NCBI GenBank assembly: GCA_029204225.1
Contig: CM055103.1
Coordinates: forward strand, 24,304,163 to 24,368,162
Source: Diphasiastrum complanatum
Lineage: Eukaryota; Streptophyta; Lycopodiopsida; Lycopodiales; Lycopodiaceae
Direction: 5' to 3'
Length of the DNA stretch: 64,000 bases
The position numbers were made by a program, and so were the translations under genes. The notes beneath the pieces were generated by a model, which did not search any database, was not told the DNA's origin, and saw only the letters and a list, made by a program, of their open reading frames with translations. Every line of letters begins with the position of its first letter. Positions within the stretch are counted from its first letter, which is position 1. Shown piece after piece: positions 34,638 through 44,314 of this stretch.

Positions 34638-37600
34638 ATGGCTACAAATGGAGGCTACATGTTGGAAAGCAATGATAGGCTTACCTCCCTCAACTATTCT
34701 ACTTGGAAAGTAAGGATGGAGTCTTTGCTTGAGATGAATGAGTTGATGGATATTGTTGTAGGTGTGGAGGAGAGACCTTTGGCACCTCAAGAACAATTGA
34801 GGTATGACAAGAGGGCAAAGAAAGCCCTTCACATGATCAAGATGAATGTGACAAATGAGCTTATCAAAGAGGTTGGTAAGTGCACATCATCTAGTGAAGC
34901 TTGGGAAGCCTTGAAGAAGGTTTATGAATCCAAGTCTACTTCTAGAGTGTTGACTTTAAGAAGGCAAATCTTTTCTTGTATGCAAAAGAAGAGTGAGAAT
35001 GGACATGCTTTTGTTTTGAGAGTTAAAGCATTGAATGATGAGTTAGCATGCATTAATGATGGCATAAATAATGAGGAGCTTGTTCAAGTGATTCTCAATG
35101 GCTTGTTGGATGATCATGCTAATCTTGTTCAAAGTTATGCTATCCAAAAATGTTTACCAAGTGTTGGAGACTTGCAAGAGGTCTTGTTGGCTGAAGAATT
35201 CAGGTTGCAAGCAAGAGTGGGAGCATCTTCTACATCTCAAGGAGGAGAAGAGGAGGCAATGTTCTCTAAAGGCAAGTTCAAGGGCAAAGGTAAAAGCAAT
35301 TGGTCTAAAGGGCAAGACCAAGGTGAGCACTCTACTTTTGGCAAAAAGAATGATAGATCTAAGCTAAAATGTTTCTATTGTGGAGTCAAAGGGCATTTTG
35401 CTAGTGATTGTTTTAAGAAAAAGAGGGATCAAGGGGAAAAGCAAACCAATCTAACTATTGATGAGGGTGGGGATGAGCTTCTTTCAAATGATGCTTTTGT
35501 TATGTCATCTTGCTTGTTGGCTAATCATGGAGACATTGATCCTTGGTGGATTGATAGTGGAGCCACTTCTCATATGACATATCATAAAGAGTATTTTTCA
35601 TCTTTAATGGCATTTGATGGTGATAAGAAGGTAATCTATACCGCAAATGATGGTGAGTGTGCAATCAAGGGGATTGGCACAATTCCTATTTCACTTTCTA
35701 CAAATAGGAATATAGAATTGAAAGATGTTTTGCTCATTCCATCCATTACCAAGAACTTACTTAGTGTAAGCCAAATGCTTGACAAAGGATTCAAAGTTGA
35801 GTTTGATGGTGATGCTTGCTTGATCAAAAAGGGGTGTAGTATCATTGCAAAAGGGAAAAGGCAAGGGAAATTGTTCAAGCTTGATGCATGTGTTGTTGCT
35901 AACCAAGTTGGATGCATGGCAAATGAACAAATGTCAATTCAAGAGGTATGGCATAAAAGGATGGGACATCTCAACTACAAGGCCTTGGAGGTAATAGCCA
36001 AAAAGGAGGTAGTAAGGGGACTTCCCAAGTCTCTTACTTGCTTGAATCATGTTTGTGAAGAATGTGCTTTGTCTAAATCACATAGATTGCCATATACTAG
36101 ATCTATATCTAGATCTAAGATGCCTTTTTCTCTCTTGCATTCGGATATTCATGGTGTTACTACAATTAGCAATGGAGGTGCTAAGATGTATGTAACTTTC
36201 ATTGATGATTTTAGTAGATTTTGTTGGGTTTATCTACTAAAGAGCAAGGATGAGGTGTTTGATGTGTTTGTCAAGTTCAAAGTTGCTATTGAGACTCAAT
36301 TTACAACCAAAATCAAATGCTTGAGGAGCGACAATGGTGGTGAATACATTTCTAACAAATTCAAAGCCTTTTGCGATGAGCATGGGATCAAGAGGGAGTA
36401 CACATGTCCAAGAACACCACAACAAAATGGAGTGGCCGAGAGGAAGAATAGAACCTTGTGTGAGAGTGCAAAGGCAATGAGATTGAATGCTAATCTTCCT
36501 AAACCTTTTTGGAGTGATGCTTTGTTGTGTGCAAATTTCCTATGCAATAGATGGCCAAGTGTTGTATTGGAAGGAAAAACCCCTTTTGAAGCTTTGTTTG
36601 GTACGAAGCCTAATGTCAAGTTTCTAAGAACTTTTGGATGCATTTGCTACTTCAACATTACTCTTGATGATAGAACTAAGGAGGATCCATCTTCAAGAAA
36701 GGGCATTTTTGTTGGTTATAGTGAAGTAAGCAAAGCATATAGGATTTATGTTCCTTCAATCAAGAAAGTGTTCACAAGTAGGGATGTCATTTTTGATGAA
36801 GGTAACATTCCAAAAGTTGTTTCAAGTGATGATGGTGTTGTTGCAACTAATGTGCTTGATGACAATGGAGTTGATGACACATTGGATGTGGATGTTGAAG
36901 AAGCCTCTTCAAGTCAAATTCCAAGGAGAACTCCAAGGCATAAAGTGAAACCCTCAAGGCTCACTTATGATGGCAAAGGTAAGCAAGTGGTGGATGGATC
37001 CAACTATGCTTTCCTAACTTCTTTTGATGTACCTTCATGTGTAGATGAAGCAAGGCAAGAAGAGGAATGGATCCAAGCAATGGATCTTGAGTTTGAAGCA
37101 CTTATGAAGAACAACACATGGAGATTGGTGGAGCTTCCAAAGGGCAAAAGTGCAATTGGATGCAAATGGATCTTCAAGGTAAAGACAAATCAAGATGGAT
37201 CTATCAACAAGTTGAAGGCAAGGTTGGTGGCTAAAGGTTATGCTCAAGAGCATGGCATTGACTATGAGGAAACCTTTGCACCCGTGGCAAAGATGGTGAG
37301 CATAAGAGTAATCATTTCCCTTGCAACTCTTTATGGATGGGATCTTTGGCAATTAGACATTTCTAATGCTTTCTTGAATGGTGATCTTGAAGAGGAAGTC
37401 TACATGGAGCAACCCGAGAGCTATGTTTCTCATAGCAAGCCTAATCATGTGTGTTTTCTACAAAAAAGTTTGTATGGTCTTAAGCAAGCACCAAGGAGTT
37501 GGTATGCTAGGCTTAACTCTTTTCTACTTTCTCAAAACTTCACTATGAGTGAGTATGATCATTCACTTTACTTTAGAATTAGTGCTAATGATGTTACAAT

Positions 37601-38588
37601 CCTTCTAATTTATGTGGATGACATTATTTTAAGTGGAGGGAACAAGGAAGATATAGAAGATATCAAGAAAGCACTAAAAAAGGAATTTGAAGTGCATGAT
37701 CTTGGTCTTTTGAGCTATATCTTAGGAATAGAAGTAATTAGAACTTCTCAAATCACTTTTATTTCACAAGAGAAGTATGCTATTTCTATTCTCAATAGAT
37801 TTCATATGGTAGATGCAAATCCTATTGATACACCTATGGAATCACATGTAAAGCTAACTATAAGAGGTAATGAAAGATCCTTCGAGGACATTACTCTCTA
37901 TAGGAAGCTAATAGGTTCTCTTATATATCTAACCATCACAAGACCTGATTTATCTTATTGTGTTGGTAGATTAAGCCAATTCATGCAAGATCCTAGCATA
38001 GAACATTGGAAACTAGGAAAGAGGATCTTGAGATACATCTCGGGAACAAAAGATTTTGGCATTGTTTATAGAGGCTCATCACCTAACTTATTTGGTTTTT
38101 CAGATTCAGATTTTGCAGGAGACCTTATGGATAGAAAATCCATAAATGCACATGCTATTTTCATAGGTGATGGAGCTATCTCATGGATGTCGAAGAAACA
38201 AGCAACTATATCACTTTCTTCTAGTGAGGCCGAGTACAAAGCTTTGACATCATGCACAAAGGAGATGGTGTGGATCAAGAGGATGATTATGGAGCTTCAT
38301 TTGCTGGATTTTTCAGAGAGTCCAATCATCTTTTGTGACAACCTTTCAGCCCAAAGTCTAGCAAGCAATCCGGTTTTCCATGCAAGGAGCAAACATATCG
38401 AGGTGGCTTACCATTTTGTGAGAGAACAAGTGTTGGCAAAAGAGATCAAGCTTGAACATGTCCCATCAAAGGAATGTGTGGCTGATATCTTTACCAAAGC
38501 ATTGGGAAAGGACTTATTTTTCAAGCATAGAACAAGTCTTGGTGTACTTTCTAAATCTATGCTAAAACTAGTTGAAGAGGGAGTGTGA
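34638..38588 (+). CDS. Copia gag-pol polyprotein, 1316 residues, all domains intact
   Basis: Encodes capsid, protease, integrase, reverse transcriptase and RNase H in one frame; the self-cleaved parts copy the RNA and insert the DNA. Gag (~1-290) holds the zinc knuckle C245-F-Y-C-G-V-K-G-H-F-A-S-D-C258. Protease: W-I-D306-S-G-A-T-S-H-M. Integrase zinc finger H439, H444, C473, C476; catalytic D503, D565 and E601 (35 residues between the last two). RT: D907 and Y-V-D-D at 992-995. RNase H: D1156, E1197, D1234. The start is the first ATG after the ~600-base leader and gives the usual gag N terminus. The length is typical of copia. The stop TGA (38586-38588) lies inside the first bases of the 3' LTR. 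No frameshift between gag and pol. Confidence 0.97.
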   Translation: MATNGGYMLESNDRLTSLNYSTWKVRMESLLEMNELMDIVVGVEERPLAPQEQLRYDKRAKKALHMIKMNVTNELIKEVGKCTSSSEAWEALKKVYESKSTSRVLTLRRQIFSCMQKKSENGHAFVLRVKALNDELACINDGINNEELVQVILNGLLDDHANLVQSYAIQKCLPSVGDLQEVLLAEEFRLQARVGASSTSQGGEEEAMFSKGKFKGKGKSNWSKGQDQGEHSTFGKKNDRSKLKCFYCGVKGHFASDCFKKKRDQGEKQTNLTIDEGGDELLSNDAFVMSSCLLANHGDIDPWWIDSGATSHMTYHKEYFSSLMAFDGDKKVIYTANDGECAIKGIGTIPISLSTNRNIELKDVLLIPSITKNLLSVSQMLDKGFKVEFDGDACLIKKGCSIIAKGKRQGKLFKLDACVVANQVGCMANEQMSIQEVWHKRMGHLNYKALEVIAKKEVVRGLPKSLTCLNHVCEECALSKSHRLPYTRSISRSKMPFSLLHSDIHGVTTISNGGAKMYVTFIDDFSRFCWVYLLKSKDEVFDVFVKFKVAIETQFTTKIKCLRSDNGGEYISNKFKAFCDEHGIKREYTCPRTPQQNGVAERKNRTLCESAKAMRLNANLPKPFWSDALLCANFLCNRWPSVVLEGKTPFEALFGTKPNVKFLRTFGCICYFNITLDDRTKEDPSSRKGIFVGYSEVSKAYRIYVPSIKKVFTSRDVIFDEGNIPKVVSSDDGVVATNVLDDNGVDDTLDVDVEEASSSQIPRRTPRHKVKPSRLTYDGKGKQVVDGSNYAFLTSFDVPSCVDEARQEEEWIQAMDLEFEALMKNNTWRLVELPKGKSAIGCKWIFKVKTNQDGSINKLKARLVAKGYAQEHGIDYEETFAPVAKMVSIRVIISLATLYGWDLWQLDISNAFLNGDLEEEVYMEQPESYVSHSKPNHVCFLQKSLYGLKQAPRSWYARLNSFLLSQNFTMSEYDHSLYFRISANDVTILLIYVDDIILSGGNKEDIEDIKKALKKEFEVHDLGLLSYILGIEVIRTSQITFISQEKYAISILNRFHMVDANPIDTPMESHVKLTIRGNERSFEDITLYRKLIGSLIYLTITRPDLSYCVGRLSQFMQDPSIEHWKLGKRILRYISGTKDFGIVYRGSSPNLFGFSDSDFAGDLMDRKSINAHAIFIGDGAISWMSKKQATISLSSSEAEYKALTSCTKEMVWIKRMIMELHLLDFSESPIIFCDNLSAQSLASNPVFHARSKHIEVAYHFVREQVLAKEIKLEHVPSKECVADIFTKALGKDLFFKHRTSLGVLSKSMLKLVEEGV
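38574..38583 (+). promoter_or_regulatory. Polypurine tract of copia N
   Basis: GAAGAGGGAG, ten purines, ending where the LTR begins. It is also coding (last residues of the ORF). Confidence 0.92.
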
Positions 38589-39235
38589 AAAATTGTCAAC
38601 TAGTAGTATTTTCCTAACTTGAGATTTTGTAGGCCTATGGCCAAATAAAAGTTAGAGATAGGTTCATACATGTATGTAGAGGCCCAAAGTATGTGTACAC
38701 TACTTTTGAGGTCACATTAATTAGAGGAGGTCGAGTGTGGAGCTCTTCTATTGGCTCATAATTTGGTGCATTCCTATTTGACCAAATTTCTAGGTATATG
38801 GGTGAATCCTATTGGACCCCAATTTTAGCCTATCATAAGACAAGTGGCCAAGAGGCACTATGGCTGCTATAAATAGCCATCTCCACGAGTATGTACACAT
38901 CTCATTTTCATTCTATTGAATGAATGTTATGCTCTTTGAAGGTCCATCTTCTTCTCTCTCACTTTTTTGTTCATATCTTGCATTCTAGCCACTAGAATTG
39001 TGATTTCTTTGTTGCTATGGCTTCACACGTGTGAAATGCAGGTTGTAGGCTCTGAAGTACGGACAGGGACAGCAAGTTTCTGTTTGTGAAGCTTATGATC
39101 AGATTTTGATGTTTAGTTGATGTTTAGTATGCTTAACATCACAATTTCTATCATTTTTTCAATCTAGATGTGCATAACTTCCATGGCCAAGATCTTTATG
39201 AAACTTTAGCATCTTTTGGATCTGAGTTTTTCACA
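38584..39235 (+). repeat. 3' LTR of copia N (652 bp)
   Basis: Same sequence as the 5' LTR apart from one substitution and one missing base. Ends TTTTTCACA. Confidence 0.97.
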
Positions 39236-39240
39236 CTCGA
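39236..39240 (+). repeat. Right target-site duplication of copia N
   Basis: CTCGA, identical to 33371-33375. Confidence 0.97.
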
Positions 39241-39412
39241 TCGGCTTCGACTCATGGACAGGAGCACGTGGTGCTTGTCTTTCCCTTGATTCGTCAACAT
39301 CTGGTCCTTCATCTTCTTCCTTGATGACATCAGACGTAGCTAATTTGAGGCTTATATATTTATCATTGGATTTAAGCTCGCGTCTAATTTGTAATAAGTC
39401 CTAACACCATAG
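39241..39412 (-). pseudogene. Continuation of the H3 zinc-knuckle reading region
   Basis: The minus strand reads I-R-R-E-L-K-S-N-D-K-Y-I-S-L-K-L-A-T-S-D-V, then an acidic stretch, then V-H-E-S-K-P-I-E-D, which runs without a break into T-R-D-Q-L-W-K-S-Q at 33370 once N is removed. No family recognised. It is cut off near 39412, close to a gypsy LTR. Confidence 0.6.
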
Positions 39413-39428
39413 TAGGACAAAAACTAAC

Positions 39429-39747
39429 TGATCCACCCAACCTTGCCTACTCCCTGATATAGAGTAAGCCCCTCCTAGCCCAGTGTGAGGACTGGTAGCA
39501 TGCAACTGCCAAGTGTTGGCCATGTGTCACTAACATGGCCGACTGCTTGTCGGCACCCAACTGGGGGCCCTATCCTGTTGACAGGGTCCCTCGATTGTGT
39601 TAGGCCCGCCATAGTTATGGACCGTGCTGGGGCAGACTACTCACACTGTCTTGCCTTGCTGGTTGTGTACGTTGGACATGACCCTGACTGTGGTATCTGA
39701 CCTATCTGTGTTCTCTAGGGTTCGGCACTGGTCACGAGCTCATAACA
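39429..39747 (-). repeat. 3' LTR of gypsy element I (~319 bp)
   Basis: The minus-strand start TGTTATGAGCTCGTGACC is fixed by the adjacent purine tract. The other end (...GTGGATCA) is a guess from a CA terminus. It is GC-richer than its surroundings, with several GGCC and GGGCC words. Confidence 0.55.
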
Positions 39748-39760
39748 CTCCCTCCCCCTT
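39748..39760 (-). promoter_or_regulatory. Polypurine tract of gypsy element I
   Basis: Minus strand reads AAGGGGGAGGGAG directly before TGTTATGAG. Confidence 0.85.
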
Positions 39761-39769
39761 AAGAACCGT

Positions 39770-40755
39770 CTTGGTCCTCTAAGACAAAGTCTGGAAAAAT
39801 CTTGCGAAGGATGCCGTCTCTTTCTCAACTGGCTGATCATTCCGCTTAACCAGATATTTTTGGTATAGAGTATGACGAGTCTGCGTCTCTCTACTATCAA
39901 GAATCTCCTCTGGTTCATGTGGAGGTTGCTGAGGATCCAATGGGAGAACTAGAACACTGTTTGCTACCAGATTTTCTAATATAGTTAAGGCTTTTCATAA
40001 CTGACTTACATGAAAGACTGGAAAAACTTTATTACGTGTGGGAGTTCTAGTTCATAGGTGACCTCGCCTAGTCTCCTGCTGATAGTAAAGGGACCAATAC
40101 CTATGAGACAACTTAGCACACACTCCTGATTTGAGGGTTTTAGGGTCAACTGGGACTCTCAAGTAGACTTTCTCACCAATGGAAAACTGCACACCCTGTA
40201 TGTGTGGATATGCATAATGTCTGGCTCGATCCTGGGACTGCCTAATGCTATGCTTAGCATGTTCTATCATCTGGTTTAGGTCCTCTAAAAAGTTTATGGC
40301 TGCTTCAACTTTTTTTTGTTTAAACCCTACAGTTGTGGGAGAGCGTGGCTGAAAATCGTACATCAACATAAATGGGCTGTATCCCGTAGCTGAATGTTTG
40401 GTACTGTTATAAGCAAAGTCTAATATCGAGAGATACTCCTCCCAATTAGTTTGTTTCTTGTTGACGTATGCACAAAGCATATCCTCCAGCACTTGATTTA
40501 CCCTCTTTGTTTGACCGTCCACCTGTGGATGGTCGGTGGTACTCATATTAAGTTTAGTATAGAGATGATGGAATACTGTCCTCCAGAATTTTCCATTAAA
40601 CTTACTGTCCCGGTCGCTGACTATGCCGGAAGGTAGACCATACAATTTAAATATCCCGTCTACAAACAACCTTGCTAACTTTGGAGCTCTAACGATTGTT
40701 TTGGTCGAAATAGAATGAGCCATTTTGGTTAGACGATCAACTGTGATTGTATCCG
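39770..40755 (-). pseudogene. Ty3/gypsy chromovirus integrase and chromodomain remnant (element I)
   Basis: The 223-codon stretch 40052-40723 (minus) is gypsy integrase: G-L-P-S-G-I-V-S-D37-R-D, then H-P-Q-V-D-G-Q-T-K73-R-V-N-Q-V-L-E-D-M-L and the A-Y-N-S-T-K-H-S block. The catalytic Glu expected at position 73 (T-E-R-V) is Lys. Upstream the frame extends through V-D-R-L-T-K-M to about 40755. Downstream, in shifted frames, come I-G-P-F-T-I-S-R-R-L-G-E-V-T-Y and a chromodomain-like E-P-E-E-I-L-D-S-R-E...Y-L-V-K, ending near the purine tract. RT, RNase H and gag are missing, cut by the junction with copia B. Confidence 0.85.
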
Positions 40756-40857
40756 GAGTGCTCGGGAAGAGCTAAGCACTATGCCGATCTTAAGAGGTCT
40801 CCCAAACGCTCGAATTCTTGCAGTGGAGTTGCATGGAAAGTCCACCCAGGCAACAGC
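40756..40857. other. Junction between gypsy I and copia B
   Basis: About 100 bp matching neither neighbour clearly. Copia B becomes recognisable at ACAGCTGCAGCTGTACACTT (about 40852), which parallels 57535-57555 in element C. Confidence 0.4.
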
Positions 40858-43098
40858 TGCAGCTGTACACTTGTAGAACAGATCTACAACGACAACGCTG
40901 GAGAACAAAACACCATACGAAATGTGGACAGACAGAAAGCCTGACATGTCATATGTATGACTGTTTGGATGTGTAGCATACAGGCACATTCCAAAAGAAA
41001 AGAGAACCAAGCTCGATGACAAATCCGAACAAACAATCATGGCTGGCTATTCAAACAAAACACATGTGTATAGACTCTTACGATCCAACCACGAAGAAGG
41101 TTGTTTCGAACAGAGATGTGAAGTTCGACGAGTCCAAATTCCCTGGACTGAAAGACGAAAGAGGCCATGAGGTCTTCACACTATTGCCTATTCAAGAGGG
41201 AGATCGAGGACATACATCAAATCAGAATGCAAAGCCCCAGACTTCAGAGCAACAGGAAGCAGAGGATCGACCCCACGAACAAGAAATGTTCGAGAAGCGA
41301 CGAAATGAACCTCGAAGGTCAACAAGACAAAGAAGACCTCCAGATCGCTATTCTGACAATCTTCAATGGAGCAAAGACACGCAGTTCGAGTACTACAATT
41401 TCGCAGAAGAGTCAACAACATACCAAGAAGCTATCTACAGTCCAAAGTTAGAATTATGGAAGCAGGCAATATCAGAGGAGATCGAGTCGATGAGGCAAAA
41501 CGAGGCATGGACATTAGAGCCACTATCGGAAAACAAAAAAATAATCGATTGCAAGTGGGTGTACAAAAAAAAACTAAAATCAGATGGCATTATTGGCCGC
41601 TACAAGACAAGGCTTGTCACAAAGGGCTACACGCAGAGATATGGTGTCCACTATTTTGACATATATTCGCCCATGGTAAAGATGACAAGCATAAGGCTAC
41701 TCCTTGCATATGCCACACAGTACAATCTGGAAATTCACCAGATTGACGTGAAAACAGCCTTTTTCCACGGAGATCTAGAGGATGAAATCTTCATGAACCA
41801 ACCTAAAGGCTATGAAGACCCCGACAACATACAATATGTCTGTCAATTGCAGAGATGCATCTACGGTCTAAAACAGACATCACGGGCCTGGTACAAAAAG
41901 CTTGATGGTCTTCTGAAGTCTCTAGACTTCAACCCTACTCAACCAGACTATAATGTCTACATCAAAAGAGTAGGAAAGGATTTTGTGATACTGACCATTT
42001 TTGTGGATGATTCGCTGATGATAGAAAATTCCTTTATGCTGATCAAAGACACGAAGAGTCAGATTTATGAAAGCTATGAAATCACAGATCTTGGAGAAGC
42101 AACAAAATTCCTAGGACTGGAGATCAGAAGAGATCGAACAAATGGCAAAATGCACTTGAGTCAGTCTAAATACGCCAGAAAAGTGCTGAAGCAGTACCAC
42201 ATGATGGACTGCAAAGAAAAAGCCACACCAATGACAGTTGGAGCCAAGCTCACGAAACAAGATTGCCCAAAAATAGAAGAAGAAGAACAAAATATGACAG
42301 GTATATCCTACCATAACTTAATTGGGAGTCTGATGTACTTGACAATTTGTACCAGACCGGATCTGGCCTTCTCTGTTTACGCATTGAGCCAATTCTGTTC
42401 CAATCCTGGTCTAGCACGTTGGCAAATGGCCAAACGAATCCTACAAAATCTGAAGGGTACCCAAAATATTGGATTAACCTACAGAGCTAGAAACAAGGAG
42501 AAAAATTCGAACTGCATCACTACAGTTATGCGAGCTGGGCGAGCTGCAAGGATGACAACAAGTCCATTACTGGAAAATGTACAATAGCGTGCGGAACTGC
42601 AATCAGCTGAATATGCAAAAAGCAAATCCTGGTAGCCCAATCCTCTTGCGAAGCTGAGTATGTCGCAGCCTCAAAAGTGGCGAATGAGGTAGTGTGGCTG
42701 CGGATGATGTTGGAGGCAATCGGGATACCACAAGAGGGGCCAAGCACAATGATGATGGACTCCCAAAGTGCCATCTATCTGTCCCATGATTCTGTCTTCC
42801 ATTCAAAGACGAAACACATTCCTCTGAAGTACCATCATATTCGAGATTTGATCTCGAAAGGAGAGCTCCAAGTCCAGTTCATAAAATCAGAAAGTATGAT
42901 TGCAGATCTCCTCACGAAACCGCTCGACAAGCCACTCTTTACCAAGCAAAGAGAGGCAATTGGATTGAACGAACAAAGCTGCAAGGTTCAAGAGGGAGTG
43001 TCAGAAATGGTGAACTCCTGCAACTTTGTCGCAGCACGAACAAGACACGAAGGTCGAACGAGAACAATCCGTGACAGTCCATGTGTCTTTGACTCGAA
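40858..43098 (+). pseudogene. Copia B pol remnant (integrase end, RT, RNase H)
   Basis: Same family as element C. It starts in the integrase C-terminal region (H-I-P-K-E-K-R-T-K-L-D-D). An open frame 41016-42587 (523 codons; its first ~20 residues come from another frame) carries S-N-R-D-V-K-F-D-E, the RT with I-D-C-K-W-V-Y-K, I-H-Q-I-D-V-K-T-A-F-F-H-G and F-V-D-D (42000-42011), and T-R-P-D-L-A-F. RNase H follows in another frame: the first catalytic Asp, expected in S-D-A-S-W, reads Tyr (S-Y-A-S-W, ~42524), while S-C-E-A-E-Y and M-D-S-Q-S-A remain. The tail 42677-42998 is open. Gag, protease and most of integrase are absent. Confidence 0.9.
42989..42998 (+). promoter_or_regulatory. Polypurine tract of copia B
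   Basis: CAAGAGGGAG directly before the TGTCAGAAAT start of the LTR. Confidence 0.85.
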
Positions 43099-43594
43099 GC
43101 ACGAATGATTCGCGAATCAATCGCGAATCATAAACACACCTCCATGACCGCAAAATGAAAAGAACGGAACAAACGAAGAGAAATCTTTCGCACTACCAGC
43201 TGGCAGCTCAACGGGCTTCATGCCCAACTGAAACGAATAGCAACGACGGAGACTAACTAACTAGTTGATTAGCATTAACTAGTCTTGTGATTCTATGTTT
43301 AGCTATCTTGTAAACTCCACATAGTGGAGGTATAAACAATCCTCTCTGGATCATAACCAAAAGAAAGAAAAAGAACAAAGATCTGTAAGAAACAGAGAGA
43401 GACGTAGCGAATAGAGTAAGAAAGCAAAAATACCATAACTGTGCATGAAAGTCTGCCAACGAGCAGAACATAGCGAAAGAGTAGAGAGTCAATCCGCCAA
43501 CGAGCGAGACACTGACGATCTAGCTCTAAAACCAAACTAACAATATAGTCGCTCTATTTCGTGTATCTCTTGGCCTTGTAATGTGTCTCTTGAA
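42999..43594 (+). repeat. 3' LTR of copia B, truncated (596 of ~755 bp)
   Basis: Begins TGTCAGAAATGG and follows the element C LTR (55318-56072) closely to about 43594, then diverges after TGTGTCTCTTGA. The last ~160 bp are missing. Confidence 0.85.
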
Positions 43595-44309
43595 ATTTTT
43601 ACTTCTACACGCAATCAAAGATATGTATCTTCTCCCCACTTCCTGATCTTAGATCAAGCCTAAAAAACATTTTTGACTTTGTAAAATTGTTGATAACTTT
43701 AATAGTATGAAGTAGCTCGATTGTTCCAAAACGAAAAATTAATCAATGGAGAATTGAATTTTGTTGTTGCACCCTACCTCTTTGGAGTGGACATGTAGTA
43801 GTAGTGTCGGCACCATTCTAACTCACAATCTACTTGATGTGAGACATATAATTTCACTGAATGAGCTTTTGTGGCTTACGATAAGACAACCACAAGAACA
43901 TTGGCACAATGTTTCATCATTTCTGTGATTGCATAACTTGCACACTTCCACATGTGTGAGAAATATCCCTAAAGTCTATTTGCAGTGGTAGAACCCAAAA
44001 TTTCAATGCTACCTTGTCATGTGCCATACCTCTCAATCCAAGCCAAGCAAAAGCTAGAGTAAGGAGGCAACCACCACACCTATGTTGAAGAGAACCAAAG
44101 ATGAGCAATAACCACAAGCTACCACAAAGGTCATATCAAAGTGAATCTCAAAAGAAGATGGATTCCATAATGGAGAGTGAGGGGTACATGGATTCATGTG
44201 ATGGGGCATGAGACCTAGCAAGATCAAGATCCCAAGGCTTATGTTCACAAAGGAGGAAGAGGAGATGGGGCTCCTAGTTCTCTCAGTTGCAAATGAGCCA
44301 AAAGATTCC
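43595..44309. other. No recognisable gene; target of element F
   Basis: About 700 bp without a domain. CCACATGTGTGAGAAA at about 43951 is another CACATGTGTG-type motif, so part may be an old LTR. Its right-hand partner after F is 50751-51004, which ends as a gypsy-type LTR. Confidence 0.4.
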
Positions 44310-44314
44310 AAAAG

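Larger units (their letters stand above)
33376..39235 (+). mobile_element. Complete Ty1/copia element N (5860 bp), apparently intact and young
   Basis: All parts are present in order: 5' LTR, primer site, leader, single gag-pol ORF, purine tract and 3' LTR, with 5-bp duplications CTCGA on both sides. I see only two differences between the LTRs: T/C at 33851 versus 39060, and one G inserted in the left LTR near 33890. That points to a very recent insertion. It interrupts the minus-strand H3 reading region, whose frame rejoins as K-P-I-E-D-T-R-D-Q-L-W when N is removed. No disabling change was seen. Confidence 0.97.

Noticed and set aside
34617-38599. Minus-strand ORFs within the copia N coding region
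   Set aside because: Antisense shadows of an intact gag-pol with all catalytic motifs.
39481-39700. Plus-strand ORF 39485-39700 as a gene
   Set aside because: It lies in the likely gypsy LTR and has no domain.
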